The notes under the pieces were generated by a model. The model did not search any database. It saw only the letters and a program-made list of their open reading frames with translations, and had not been told where the DNA came from. Below are positions 26,296-39,620 of a DNA stretch of 64,000 nucleotides, piece by piece (position 1 is the first letter of the stretch; every line of letters begins with the position of its first letter). The translations under genes and the position numbers were made by a program. This stretch comes from Torreya grandis (taxonomy: Eukaryota; Streptophyta; Pinopsida; Cupressales; Taxaceae), in contig JARHVA010008428.1 of NCBI GenBank assembly GCA_037957365.1, positions 366,001-430,000 on the forward strand. Direction: 5' to 3'.

Positions 26296-27347
26296 TTTAT
26301 CTAGGAAAATGGGGTAATTACCCTCTATTTTATCTTAGATAGAGGGTACTCCCCTAGAGCACAAACTATCAGGTTTTAAATAAGGATGGTGATAAGGTGA
26401 GATAAGGGATGATTATACCTTGTAATTAGGTGTCAGAAGTTTAAAAACACCTATAAAAACATGTAAATTCCATAACATAAGGATGAAACTCAATAGGGTG
26501 GTCTAGACTTCCAAGTATGCAGACAGGCCTATCAACCATAGTTTAGGCCTAAAGCCAAATGGATAGCCACTTTCACTTCTAACATGAGATGAGAATTATA
26601 ATATATTTTATAATTTTTATAGGTTCATTTTAGATTTTTAAAATATTTTGGAATGTATGGGAGATCATAGGAGACCTCATTTCAACTCAAGATAAATTCA
26701 AGCCTATAGGAAATGAGGAATTAAGCTCCATATGGCAACTTTAGATGTTCACATATTATAAAAGGTTGTGAATGGAGATTAAATGAGTTTATTTAGGTTT
26801 ATCAGGGTCCTAAAAATCAATATTATGTAATTTATATATATTGGTAACATCCTATCATCATGAATAAATATTGAGAGTAGAAATGGTCTAAAACCTTGGT
26901 TCTAGACCTGATTGGGAAAATAAGGAAGGTGATGTATTCAAGTGGACCATAATGGTTTTGAAAAATATTTTAGTTTATATATTACTTTATAGATATAATT
27001 TTAATCCACTTGAGTTGAATCTTATCTATATGCATAGGGTATAAAGTTGTTATCTTTTACTTTTTTATGCAATGTGTAGGTTTTAAAGACATTCAAGAAG
27101 TGAAACCAACTTTAGGAGAAGGATTGGGACTTGGGATAACCCATAATGTCCATTTATTATATTATAAAATCTCATAATTTTTCTTATAAGGAGCTTCATC
27201 TTGGCTAGTCAAAATTGGTAAAGTGAGCAAAATGGTGAAAAGTGTGAAAACTTCAATTGGGAGCCTATTTAAGGTGTACCTAAGTAGTATAATGACATGG
27301 ATGTTATTTAAAAGTTTCATAAAATCCATTTCATAAATATTAATGGG
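26296..27347 (+). repeat. Direct copy of the inverted-repeat element's core
   Basis: This aligns with 28,008-29,030 in the same orientation. Landmarks are CCCCTAGAGCACAAACTAT at 26,351 and 28,062, GTGATAAGGTGAGATAAGGG near 26,389 and 28,090, ATGAGGAATTAAGCTCCATA near 26,713 and 28,424, and GTGAAACCAACTTTAGGA near 27,100 and 28,780. The match runs to ATGGG at 27,347, exactly at the edge of the left inverted arm. No coding content was recognised. Confidence 0.85.
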
Positions 27348-29881
27348 TTTCCTCCTATTGAATAAACTTATACTACATTGATCAAATCAAAGCTTCTTTC
27401 ACACATAACTCACAACTCAAAAAAAAATGTTACATAAATGCTTCATATGCTAGGTTTGAGAGGTATATTAATTCTTAGGAGGGATAATTACGATACTTTG
27501 GAGAATATAATAATAAAACACTTATAAAAATCTTATAAACTAATAAATAATACTAATAAAGACCTATAACAATTACTCTTCCGCACACTTGGTGGATAAT
27601 CAAGGATAACATTCTAGAAAATACTATCTTCTACTAGACAAGATCAAAAAGATTAAAACAAGACTCAATTATGAATCATGTAAGTAGGTAAATTAACTTT
27701 ATTATTTCTTATATATAAATTTAAATACAAAAATTTCTAGGGTTTCACCATAACCAATGGAGGTTACTCCAAAAATTTCAAAAAGTCATTGCTTATAAAA
27801 TTTAAGAGAGAATAGAAATTATAATTAAAAAGGTCATAATAATAGGTTTCAAGCTAAGAAAAGTAGTTATAAGCACAGAAAAATTAATTAATAGATATAC
27901 CATGAAAGGTTTAATAGGAAAAATATCTCTCCAAGCTATGTAACTCATGGGACTAATTTTTTTGTATATGGTATCCATAACTTAGATAATCCAATCCAAA
28001 ATTTATTTTGTTTGGGTAAAAAGGGGAATCACCCTCTATTTTATTTCAAATGAAGGGTACTCCCCTAGAGCACAAACTATTAGGCTTTGAAGAAGGAAGG
28101 TGATAAGGTGAGATAAGGGCTGATTAGACCTTGAAAGAAGGTGTGGGAAGTTGAGAAAAACATAAAGAAACATGTAAATTCTATAATATAAGGATGAAAC
28201 TCAATAATGTGGTCTATACTTCAAAGTATTCAGATAGGCCTATCAAACATGGTTTAGGCCTAAATCCAAATGGAGAGGCACTTTCACTTATAACATTAGA
28301 TGAGAATTATAATAGATTATATAATGTTTTTATGATAATTTTAGATGTGTCAAAGGTTTTTTGATGCAAGGGAGATCTCAAGAGACCTCACCTCAACTCA
28401 ATACTAATTCAAGCCTACATGAAATGAGGAATTAAGCTCCATAAGGTTGTGCATGGATATTAAATGAGTTTATGGAGGTTGATAAGGGTCATAAACAACA
28501 CTCTAGTGAAATTTTGTTTCAGTTCTAATGTCATATCTTCATGAATAAGTCTTGAGAGAATAAATAGTTTAAGACCCTAGTTCTAGACCTAATTAGGAAA
28601 ATAAGGAAGGATATGTATAAAAATGTACCATAATTGCCTAGGAAATTCTTTGAGATTATAGAATACTATCTACAGATCCTTTCCATCCACTTTAGTTGAA
28701 CATTATATATACATGCAGGGTACAAATTTGATTTATTTGACTATTTTTTGCATTATGCATGTTATAAGGACTTTAAAGAAGTGAAACCAACTTTAGGATA
28801 AGTATTTGAACTTGGGATAACCCCTTATGTACATTTATTGTAGAAAAAATCTCATAAGTGTTCCTATAATTAGCTTCATCTTAGCAATCAAAAGTGGCAA
28901 ATTGAGCAAGATGGTGAGAAGTGTGAAAACTTAAAGTTGGAGCTTATTTAAGGTATACCTGAGTAGTATAAATCCATGGAGGGTATTTACAAGTTTCATC
29001 CACTACATTTAATTTATTTTCATGGGAAAATGAAGCTAATTTAGAGGCCAAGTGTGAAGGGTGTCTGAAAAGGGAGTTTCTTTGATTACAGGTAGTGATG
29101 GCTCACTTTTAGAGGAATCCAAGTGATTAGGAATGCATCAAATGAAAATCATGTCCAAAATGAATCCCTATTATACAAATCATGAAATATATCCCTAGTA
29201 AGTTTTGGGATGTTCCAACATAGCTAAATGATAAAGGCAATTTTCTTGTATAGAATAAGGAGCTTCATGCCAAATCCCATGAGTTTCATAGTTTGGAGAG
29301 CCATTTTTCCTATCATATTTTTCATGGTATATATCATAATTTATTATTATACATTTTTAACTCCTTTTCTTATCTTTACACCTATTCTTGTAATCCTTGG
29401 ACTTCTTGTTTCTCTTCTCTCTCTCAAATTATATAAGTAGTGACTTTTTGAACATTTTGGAGAAACATCCATTAGTTATGGTGAAACCATAGTCATTTTT
29501 ATATTTTAATTTCTATATAATCAATAATAAATTTAATTTTCCTACTTACATTCTACATAATTGAGTCTTTTTGTAATCTTGTTGATCTTGTCTAGTTGAA
29601 GATAGTCATTTTTAGTATATTATCCTTGATTGTCCACTAAGTGTGCAAAATAATAATTATTACAGGTATTTATTAGTGTTATTTCTTAGTGTATAATATA
29701 TTTAGAAGAGGTTTATTATTTTAGTATATAAAATATCATTTTTATCCATCCTAAGCATCAATATACCTCTTGAACATAGCATATGAAGCATTGATGTAAT
29801 AATCTATCTTGAGTTGTGAGTTATGTCTGAAAGAAGCTTTGATTTGATCTAAGTAGTATAAGTTCAGTCAATAGGAGGAAA
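27348..29881. mobile_element. 2.53-kb element with 607-bp terminal inverted repeats
   Basis: The left arm 27,348-27,954 and the right arm 29,275-29,881 are reverse complements of equal length and about 80% identity. Both start TTTCCTCCTATTGA and share ATCAAATCAAAGCTTCTTTC, CTAGACAAGATCAA and a CTCTCCAA-to-CTCATGGGA inner end. The core (27,955-29,274) has no recognisable transposase in any frame. Long arms without coding content suggest a non-autonomous DNA transposon of the Mutator or fold-back type, or an old inverted duplication. No clear target-site duplication was found. The 70-codon hydrophobic frame at 29,228-29,440 lies mostly in the right arm and is not credible as a gene. Confidence 0.75.
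28008..29030 (+). repeat. Core segment, copy 2 of the 26,296-27,347 repeat
   Basis: This lies inside the inverted-repeat element and is directly repeated just upstream of it, with offsets of 1,680 to 1,711 bp and scattered small indels. Copy 2 lacks a roughly 30-bp piece found in copy 1 near 26,735-26,765. Confidence 0.85.
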
Positions 29882-30687
29882 ATAATTATTGGTGCATCAC
29901 CTTTTATATTTTTGGTTTTTTTTTCCTTAACTCTTTTCATGCAAAGTTAATAATCAAGTGTTTGAATAGTGCATCATGGGAACTAGCCCTTTTAGATATT
30001 CATCTCACCTATTGGTTACCCACAGCTTGTGAGATGTTTCCATTGTTTCTCTTGGATGAAGAGAGATGAGACATATCCCCAATGGGTGAAAATACAAGTG
30101 ACAATAATAAAAAAGTTGTAAATTTTAAATAGAATCTTTATCCATCTATAATGATTTGATTCATTTTCATGTTGTAAATGAGATGTGTTAGAGACTAGTG
30201 ACATTCACCATCTATGGTTTCACTTTTTCTATGTAGTGAGCCACATTTTATGGTTTCACCCCTTAACATATTTTACAAATTACTCCACATATTTAAATGA
30301 GAGTTAGAGAATATAATATTTCCAAATAAATAGCATTCAATTTTTTAAAAATTGAGTCTTGATCACTCTCAATTTACCACATGTTCAACATTTATCCAAA
30401 TGCCTCAACAAGGGGAAAAAACTTATACACTTTTAAGTCATAAGGAAATTAGAATACATAATTATTTATGAAAAATAATTTCCTTGATATTTTTTTATAC
30501 TAAAACTTAAATTTTATATTTTCAACTTTAAAATATGAACAAAAACTAATTTTAGTGGCATTGTTGCAAGTTTCACATTAGGGCATATTCAATAATCAAG
30601 CTTCACTTAAAAATATAAAGTGTGTGTAAAAAATCAAGCTGAAACATACTTTAATATAGTAATTTAATTTTTTTGTATCACTAAAAT
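29882..30687. other. AT-rich stretch before the element C 3' LTR
   Basis: No features were recognised. The minus-strand open frame at 30,016-30,204 shows no domain. Confidence 0.35.
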
Positions 30688-30701
30688 AAAGTGGGGGAAA
30701 A
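30688..30701 (+). promoter_or_regulatory. Polypurine tract of element C
   Basis: AAAGTGGGGGAAAA ends immediately before TGTAGACAC, the TG start of the 3' LTR. It supports a plus-strand element, in agreement with the PBS-like site at 7,520 and the protease frame at 9 kb. Confidence 0.6.
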
Positions 30702-31927
30702 TGTAGACACATAAGATTAATCATTAAGTGCTTAAGAATGTTTAATATTGACATCCTTACCTTACTTTAATCCATATTCCATTTCACTAACTCATAATAT
30801 ATAAGATAATATTTATTTTATTAAACAAATATAAAATATCATAAATAAACCTCTATCTCAACCTTATTCATCCATATTAAACCTATAAGTTATTTTTAGA
30901 CCTTGTTCAATAATTTCTATCCTTCGGGGACAAGTCTGTACCAGGTTAGATAGGGTAACATTGTGACCTTGTACACTAGTGGGACCTTATAACCCACACT
31001 CAAAAGATTAATTTATGACATTTAAACATTTAATAATGGATATCTTACACATTTTTTAAATTTTTTAAGTGAAAATATTTCAAATATTGTGATACATAAG
31101 CACATCAAGCCACTCAAAGTAAATACTTGGTTAATCTATCAATCACTTGGAAATTATACTATACATCAAGAAAAAGAACACTATCTATTATGATTTGAAT
31201 CCTAAAACACTTTAATAGTCATAGGAAAATTCTAAGTATTGTTTATCTTAGGTCAAGGGCATCTATTGTCAATCATTTTAATCAATCTTATAGCTATAGT
31301 CATATAATTTAACAATCACAGATCACATAATAACCCTAGGTGGGAGAAGTAAATTGTCCAAAGGCCCACTTTTGATATGAAGGAAACACTTAAATTATGT
31401 ATGGATTTTTTAGGATATCTTGGATATTAACCTTACTCATTAGCCCCTTTGAATTTGATCTCTATTGTGTTTGTTGTGAAGGAAGAAGGGTTTTTGTTTT
31501 TAAGGTCTTCCATGTGGTATATCAACACACAAAATTAATAAAAAAAATCCTTACGAATAGTCACACAGAACCACATCAAAACTTAGGAACACAGTCAACC
31601 AATATGCAACCATAATCAATAGATAAGGCTATAATGTGGTTGATTCCTTAGATTGAATACTTGTCCTAACAAAGTTTAAATTACAAAATTCCATCATGAC
31701 ATAGTACATAGGTCCTTTCAAGTAGTTTTTAGATACAATCACCTTGCATAATCATAATTAAATTTATTTGAGGTCTTTTTTGCATATTTTTAGTCTCATT
31801 TAATATTTTTATCAAATTATATAGTATATTGTATTTTAATATCATATCTATATATTCCAACATTTTAATTTTAATAATTTAATTCTATAAGTTTAGATTA
31901 ATTTCAATATAAAAATAGATTAAATAT
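30702..31927 (+). repeat. 3' LTR of gypsy element C
   Basis: This is the direct repeat partner of 6,353-7,519. It begins TGTAGACACATAAG after a purine tract and ends near 31,927, where similarity to the 5' copy stops. The short plus-strand open frame at 31,397-31,615 is LTR sequence, not a gene. Confidence 0.6.
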
Positions 31928-32218
31928 AATATAGGGTGGTAAAAATATTGAAAAAAAGTATACAAAAAGGGATTCATAGGAGGTCATATTAATATTATTG
32001 AAGGTATGTCATAATATTATGAAAACATCTCTCACAAAGTACTATGAGCCAATCCCACCCTATTCCTAGTGTACTCCTTAGTATATGTACTTAAGGAGAT
32101 TGATGTGATGACAAGACCCTAGAATAGAAACTTCTATTAAAGTGATAAATGTTAAAATATTAAGTGTATACAAAGGTTTTATCTAGAGAGGCAACATATG
32201 ACTTTACCATTTTTTTTG

Positions 32219-32582
32219 GTATGATTTAGGATAGAGTGAGTTTACAGAGTATGTGTGATTTTAGTGAGAGCATGTGACCCTATAGGCCAAATTGGTTCTG
32301 TATGAGTATCGAAATAGGTTTAGTAGGTCAATATAAAGATTGAGACACAAGAATAGTGGTTCATACTAGTCTAGGGTACCCATGCTTATGGACTTAAATG
32401 GTATGATTTAGGATAGAGTGAGTTTACAGAGTATGTGTGATTTTAGTGAGAGAATGTGACCCTATAGGCCAAATTGGTTCTGTATGAGTATCGAAATAGG
32501 TTTAGTATGTCAATATAAAGATTGAGACACAAGAATAGTGCTTCATACTCATCTAGGGTGCCCATGCTTATGGACTTAAATG
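32219..32582. repeat. Tandem pair of 182-bp units, about 97% identical
   Basis: Units 32,219-32,400 and 32,401-32,582 differ at six positions by my count, with no indels. Each runs from GTATGATTTAGGATAGAGTG to CATGCTTATGGACTTAAATG. No coding content is seen. The high identity shows a much younger duplication than its surroundings. Confidence 0.95.
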
Positions 32583-32663
32583 AGGGAAATATCATATAGG
32601 GTCATGGTGATCATGATCCTATTATTGAGTGTTATATTTTCTATATACTAAGAGACTTTTATT

Positions 32664-32664
<1 letters not shown>

Positions 32665-32723
<59 letters not shown>
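32665..32723. repeat. Compound T30-(GT)14 microsatellite
   Basis: A run of 30 T (32,665-32,694) is followed directly by about 14 GT units (32,695-32,723). The compound form could mark the tail of a retroposed sequence read on the opposite strand, i.e. an (AC)n-poly(A) end. Confidence 0.95.
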
Positions 32724-32724
<1 letters not shown>

Positions 32725-33299
32725 TATGTCTTTAAAAAATTTAATTTATGTTTCATGTATACTTGTGTTACAAACCTTCAACATTTATTTTTTATTTATG
32801 TTATTACATTTTTATGTGTTGATTAACATTTAAAATTTTAATATTTTCAATGATGATATTCACTAATGTGTTTCATTAATGATGTTACATTGAATCAAAA
32901 CACATATATAACTAAATTAACCAATGATTCCATTGCAATTGTATACACCCATTAGGATGGAATCATCTATTGAACTAGATGGATACAACAACTATGCATT
33001 GTATTGATCCTCATATGAAACTTAATCCTCATAACATAGTTATGAAATGATATTAATTGCATTTTAATTTTATAATTGACCAATAATTATAGGTGGAGAT
33101 TTATTTATTTCTCTTTTATAATGTATTATTATCAATATTTTTTTCATTTTTTGTTGTGAAAATTATTGATTTTGATTTGATATCCATGTCTATGTACTAA
33201 GAGATGTAATTTTACTCTTACTAGGAATATTATTTAATTTTTTTCTATATATTTGATATGTGATTAAACCACCTTATAAATCAATGATATAGTCATATT
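32724..33299. other. AT-rich stretch, nothing recognised
   Basis: No coding or structural feature could be supported. Confidence 0.4.
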
Positions 33300-34080
33300 A
33301 TCCTTATCTAACATCACTTTCATATAATCCCTAGTCATATTATCCTCGTCAAATTTCACTTCCATTTTTTTTAACCATGGTTGACATATAATAATAAATC
33401 CACTAACTTAGGCCTACGAGTTAATGGTAGAGTAAGAAGAGAATTTTAATTCTTATATGTAATTGTATATTTTAAATATCTCTCATTGTATCATAATTAT
33501 TTTAAAAATATAATTGTGCATGCATTGAATTACACCTTATCATCCAAAACTATACTCTTTCCATGATCACCCTCTATAAGAGAATGAATGATAATTACAT
33601 CCTTTATAGGAATTCCCCAATAAATATCTATTTGTATAGACTGTGAAATATAAGGGGATATTATATTAGTTTTACCTTGTATAGAATTTATATTTAACAC
33701 TTCTCCATTTTTAGGAATGTCCTAGGATACACTAGACATCTTAGAATGTATAATAAAATAAGATAAAAAATTTGAGCATGTGGGCAAGTTGTTAGATTTC
33801 ACAAATGGAATAACACCACTATCCACATGTTCAATATTGAATCACAATGAAGAACAATTATTATCTTTGTGTCCATTGATATAATGATAGTTACAAAAAG
33901 AGCATGCCCCCATTCATTTAAAGTGAGTTGAGAGGTGATAGTGATTATGAGGTGTCCTAATTAACTTTTTATCAATAAGTGATTAAAAAATTAAATTTAG
34001 CCTATATTTGAAATTATCAAATTGGATTGATCGATTTATTTTTGAATGAGGGGACTCATGTGAGTTTTTATTTATAAAAC
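33300..34080 (-). pseudogene. Gypsy gag C-terminal part with zinc knuckle (element D)
   Basis: The minus strand reads LIDKKLIRTPHNHYHLSTHF, then CSFCNYHYINGHKDNNCSSL (33,904-33,845). That is a CX2CX7HX4C zinc knuckle with all four metal ligands kept, in the spacing typical of Tat/Ogre-like gag. It is followed by NIEHVDSGVIPFVKSNNLP, like the helix after the knuckle in that family, and by a low-similarity tail to about 33,300 (WGIPIKDVIIIHSLIEGD). Gag would coat the element RNA. Two or more stops interrupt it. No LTR or pol is attached in this orientation, so it is an isolated fragment. It could in principle be the gag missing from element B, but it lies 11 kb away. Confidence 0.7.
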
Positions 34081-34295
34081 ATTATGTTTGGATCTTCCTT
34101 ATTATTGATGACCTCAGTTGGGACTTCCTATTTATAAAGTGATGTACTTACATGAATTTATTTATATAGAACTTCTATTTGATGACTTATTTGAGATTTA
34201 GTATTCCAATATTAATTTTTACCAAGTGTTAATTATTTTTTTATTGAGATAGTATTAAAGGAAAGAGATTGAAAATATTTTCAAGTGTGATAAGG

Positions 34296-34600
34296 AAATA
34301 TCTATTTTAGAATAAATATGAGGTCTGTACAAAAGTTGTATTGATTTTGAAAATCTATAGGTTGATATATCAATCAACACAAATATGATATGAATCATAA
34401 TATGTAATCATTAATTGATTCTTCCTTCCCTTGTGGAAGATAAATAAGGTTTTTTAGATAGTAACCAAATGCCATTTTTGACCTACCTTCACCTTGCATG
34501 ACTCTTTCCTACACATATGGATCTTATTCTCTATTCTCTCACATCCACATAATTTTCATGAGTCTAACCTTCCCTATTTTATATTAGAGATCTAAATTAA
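34296..34600 (+). repeat. Dispersed repeat, copy 1 (305 bp)
   Basis: This matches 46,215-46,538 at roughly 95% by eye in direct orientation, from AAATATCTATTTTAGAATAA to GAGATCTAAATTAA. The other copy carries about 20 extra bases in the middle. No terminal inverted repeats or poly(A) end are evident. No coding content is seen. Confidence 0.9.
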
Positions 34601-37600
34601 CTCCATAGTTTGTGTCTAAATTATTTAAAACCATATTCAAGCTACCTAAAAATCATTAGATTATCTTTCCTACCTTATAAACATAATCCTCAAATTTGGA
34701 TAATTTTGGAATTATATACTCCTCCAAACATGATGGATTTATCTTGTTGTAAGAAACAATAAATTTTCAACTTCAAATCCTTATTTTAGGTTTTCCTATA
34801 AATTTAACATGTGAGTGGAATGATAAATTACCAAAAGAGTTCCTTATAAATATAAAGTAGGTCTAATCTTATTCGCCATCTAAAAATAACTTATCAATAA
34901 TAATCTAACTCTTGGACATCTAAAGGTACTACCCTATTATTTCCAATTCAACCATAAATCATAATGGTTGGGTCCTAGCCAAGTTTGAGAAAACTTAAAT
35001 TAAAACCAAATTTATAATTTTACATGTATAAAAATATAGATTGCATGTTTCATTTACTAAATGAATACTATTACACACATACACCAAATATGTAGAGCTA
35101 TATGTGATTTGACTTCTGTCTTCAGAGTATTATATATGCATAAAATACTTAACCATTTAGTGAAGAGTGGTTGGCATAATATTAATCCACCTTATTTACC
35201 CATTTATATACCAAACCAATTATTGAAGGTAGACTTAAGGTTTCTAATAGAATGAGACATATTTTTGGGATTATGTGCACAATCAACTTGTGAAGATCAC
35301 AAATAAATATGACTCATAATCCAGTACAATGGCATGTAAGCATAAATGCCCATATTTTTTGCCAATAAAACCAAGTAAAACATGTTAATTTATTTTAATA
35401 ACTTTATAATTTATTTATCCAAACATATAGGTCACAAGGGAAGTGTGATGCTATATTAATGTAGTAATGAATCTTATATCTTTATGAAAATGTATTTGAT
35501 GTAATTATGTACAAGTAATTGATTACCACATAAAGAATTGAAAGACTATCTTATTTTTGAATAAAAAGGGTTTGATTCAATTTAATTCCCTTCTCTTAAT
35601 TTACTGATTAAGACCATACTAACATTATTCAAGCCTTCCAAAATTATGCTTAAGTAAAATCATGTGGATCCTAATTATATATACTAATATATGGATGCAA
35701 TACACATTTATATATAACTATAATATAAAATACATTTTAATAAATATAATTATATATCATTTCATTATATAAAACCCATTATTAGCTTCTTAATGAATTT
35801 AGCATGTGTTATTTTTTAGTAGATAATTCAACACCAGTTCTTTTCATAATAGGGACATACATTCATATCTAAGAGAAATATATGCCCTTAATGGGTTCTC
35901 CAAAATATCCGTGAAACACAAAGTGTAATTTTAATAATCACTTATCATTGTTTTCACATAAGGAAACATAAAAAAAACAATAGGAATAAAAAATAAGTGA
36001 TAGAGAAAGGGGACTCTTTTAACTATATTTTATTTTTATAAATTCTAGAAGTGTTTTTTAAAAATACTATATTTATCCCAAGTAAATCATTCTATAGTAG
36101 CATTCAAAAAATAACTCAATCATTAATAGGGTTTCAACATTTTGGAAACTATAGAATAAGTCTTAATTATAATCATTTTACAAACATTACTTCTAACTAT
36201 CATGCATATAATAAAGGTGTTATTTTACTCTAATTCACACATATACTAATAATAAGCATCTCATTATATGCATATTGGTAAAGTAAAAAAAACTAAACTT
36301 ATATTGAAAATATATGTTTTTATTTTATTATTATACTGATGATCCTCAAAAAAGAGTTTTATCCTAACTCAAGGGTTAGAAAGATAATAACCCTAACCTA
36401 GCCTAAGACCTAAGACTTGATGCTACCTCAATTGGATAACCTAGATATGTATCCCTTAGAATTAGGATCAAATGTAGTTATATAATTATATGAGTGAACC
36501 ATCTCATCTATAAGAGTCATATCAAAAAAGGGTTGGATATATAATCCATGAAATTGATAAGACTATCATGATTCTAATAAGATTATATAAGCTCTATAAG
36601 TATTAACGTAGAACATTTTTTTTCGTTATATCCCAACTTTTTTATATAATAGTTTACTATTCATGACAATAATATACAAGGAACTTAAGCATCCTAAGTT
36701 AATTGTGATCTAAAAAAATCACCATCTCATAATAGTATAATTTAGTGTTGTTAGCATTATTGAGGAAGCCTTTATTATCTTAATCTTAAAAGAATTATAT
36801 AGTTCTTAACAAAAAATAATTTGACATCAACTAGGAGTCATTTTTCCTCAGAAAGATTTTTCAACAATGATAATGATTCATTTAGTTATTTACACATTTT
36901 CAAGCTTCAATAAAAAATATGACACCTAGTTATGTTTTTAGACATCACACATTTATTATCCTTATATGGTTAACAATGTAGGTAAGTATTCTTAGCACAC
37001 AAGGGAAAACATCATAATTATTAGTCACTATTGACAACATCTTTCCTAATATTAATAGAGTTTAACTAAAATGATTTAAAATAAAATACATTTATGGTCA
37101 ATAATTCAAATTATCAATTCAAATACATCTCTTAGGCTATCTATAGTGCATATCAATCAGTCCCCCAAATTTAATTTAATACAACACCAACTAAATAGTC
37201 TGTAAAAGTAAATAATAACTCCAATAGTTTTTTTTCACCATTAATAGGTTGATAAAATGTGTACAAAACACCATTAAAATAATTCACAAAGCAAACCATA
37301 AATTATTCTAAAGGTTTGATCATATTTTCAAAACTAGATAAAAATTATTACTGTATTAGAATTTTTTAATACGGGTGTATCTTATGAAATCACCTAGAAT
37401 TTTGGGATGAATTTTACAAGATATAAAATACACTAACAAAATACTCATGAAAATTATTTTGAAATCCAATCAATGTTATTTTCTACTATCAATAATAGAA
37501 CTATTTCATGACCGATCTAACCATTTTATGATATTTAAAAAGTAGTTTAAATCCCAAATTAATTTTTTTCATCAACGGATATTTATTTTTATCAATTTTT

Positions 37601-39360
37601 ATATATTTTTTGTTGCGTTTATCAAAATATAAATAAACTTTTTTTTGTAATTATATTACTACTAGAAACTTATTTTAATAACTATCTAGTTTTTTAGGCC
37701 AAGGAAAGAGTGGTAATACACTAAAAGATAGAATTTATCATCTATTAACGAGCATAAAATTATAAAACATTACTTATTTTTAACATTGATGTGAAATCCA
37801 TTTTCACAATAGGTAAGTTATTATATAACCATGCAAATTTTTGGGTTTATATACCTATATGTATTATTATTCAAGCTACAAAACCTCACCATCACATAAT
37901 CCACTATTTACTATAGCTTAGAATATTAATTATAGGATGCAAGTGCTTAAAATCTTGGTATATAATATAATCATAGGGTTATTATACATGAATTATTATT
38001 AACTAGTATATAGTCTTCATAGTACTACCATTCATCATATTAATTTACTAGAACATAGTTTGGAACTCAACTATAGTTTCACTATAATGCACTATACTTT
38101 GTCACCAAAGTTATGGGTCACCCAAATTGGTCTCAAAGGTCTCGTTTATTTTTATCAACTTGTCATAAAATACAAGCCTCAAATATATACCTTAGTTTAT
38201 TGTATCCATAAATAAGACATACTAAGTTACTTTTCTAAAATCTAATGGTGCTAAAACTTTAACAAAAACATAATAATATTATATATTCATATAAAAGAAT
38301 TAATGATTTTAATGTACACAATTAATAATATTTAAAATGTATATTATCTATATTCATATAAAATATTTAAAACTTTACCCATTATTAAAAGGTATAGATA
38401 ATAATCAACACGTATAGTTAATATGGAATGAATAAAAACTATATGAACATGATTTATTATTTTAAAATTCCCTTCAATGCTATACTAATACATACTATAA
38501 TCTACAAGGCCTCTAGTAATTTACCATTTATTCTAAACTACACATTATTTGACAACTTATATATCATAAACCAACACATATTTATTACAATATGTTTAAC
38601 CTACTTTGACCAACACTTTTAGTTTGTCTACGAATAGATATTCATCCCATTGACTCCAAGATTTGACATTGTTTGGAATATAAAATCCACTTAAAGTTAC
38701 CCACAAAGAATATGGGATATTTTACTATATTAATAAAATAAAATAAATGTTTAATACGTCAACAATCTAAGGAAGGGATCAATTACATAATTTTCTTATT
38801 AGTTTTTATAGATAGTAGATAGTGTTATGACAACATCATAAGATTGACCATAATTTATTTATGTTAGCCAAATTTATACGTTTAAGTAACATCTATTCCA
38901 CTCCAAAAGTGAGGCTTAGTCATATACCATGGTTCATAAAAATGTTAAAACCAATAAAGAATAATTTATTTATCTTAGGACAAAGAGAGAAAACATTAAC
39001 CCTAACACAATAATTACATATTTATCTATAACACCATCGCCTTTAAGGAACTATATAATCTACAATGTCATTGATGAATCTATAGGGGATTCACAATGGT
39101 ATAATGGTGTAACTGAGTCTCAACCAACCATGGATAAGGGAAAAAAAAGTCATATCTTAAACATAGTTTGGATAAAATATTTTTCATATTATTTATACCT
39201 TACACACTATTAAGAAATTAATAAAATATGAGATAGGAATACAACTTTATTTTTATGTTATAAACATTTTTCCATCTAAATTATCCTCTACTTTGTCATA
39301 TTTATAGTCTACTATAATCCTTTATTTTAAAAAAATATTCCATAACCTAAAAACCACAAA
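34601..39360. other. AT-rich stretch, nothing assignable
   Basis: I saw no transposon domain, LTR end, RNA gene or host exon. On the minus strand 35,390-34,900 reads with few stops, and part of it is open on the plus strand too (35,061-35,255), but neither translation resembles a family I know. Short plus-strand frames at 36,051-36,233 and 38,428-38,622 look random. Confidence 0.4.
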
Positions 39361-39620
39361 AAATTTAACATGCTTAAAGAAAAATATCATGTCATCCCAT
39401 GGAAAAGGAAGTCTCAAGTTATATGCATAAAATTGGCATTCCTTATGAGGATTCAAGATTTTAACAAAAATGACTCCCCTAGATGTCCTTTTATGGAATG
39501 TAGTCTTGATCTTATTGAATGCGGTTATATAAGGGTATGGGTTGCATGTCAAGACAATGTGTATCCCCTTCAATTATCACCTACCAACATTAAAATCCAC
39601 TAGTTTCAAAGGAATATACG
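39361..39620 (+). pseudogene. LINE ORF1-like fragment (DUF4283-type)
   Basis: The plus strand is open for 77 codons and reads EKYHVIPWKRKSQV, then FNKNDSPRCPFMECSLDLIE and VYPLQLSPTNIKIH. Plant L1-type LINE ORF1 proteins have a nucleic-acid-binding domain with a VxPWxPxF...PVWVxLPxLPxEYW pattern, and the order of motifs here is comparable. The orientation agrees with the LINE ORF2 pieces 3 kb downstream, so both may come from one insertion. The match is partial. The overlapping minus-strand frame (39,573-39,322) is taken to be its shadow. Confidence 0.4.

Noticed and set aside
29228..29440. 70-codon hydrophobic frame resembling a small membrane protein
   Set aside because: Most of it lies in the right inverted arm of a repeat element, whose left copy does not keep the frame. 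AT-rich DNA often gives hydrophobic peptides.
34900..35390. A host exon on the minus strand
   Set aside because: The reading has few stops, but the opposite strand is open as well and no known family is matched.
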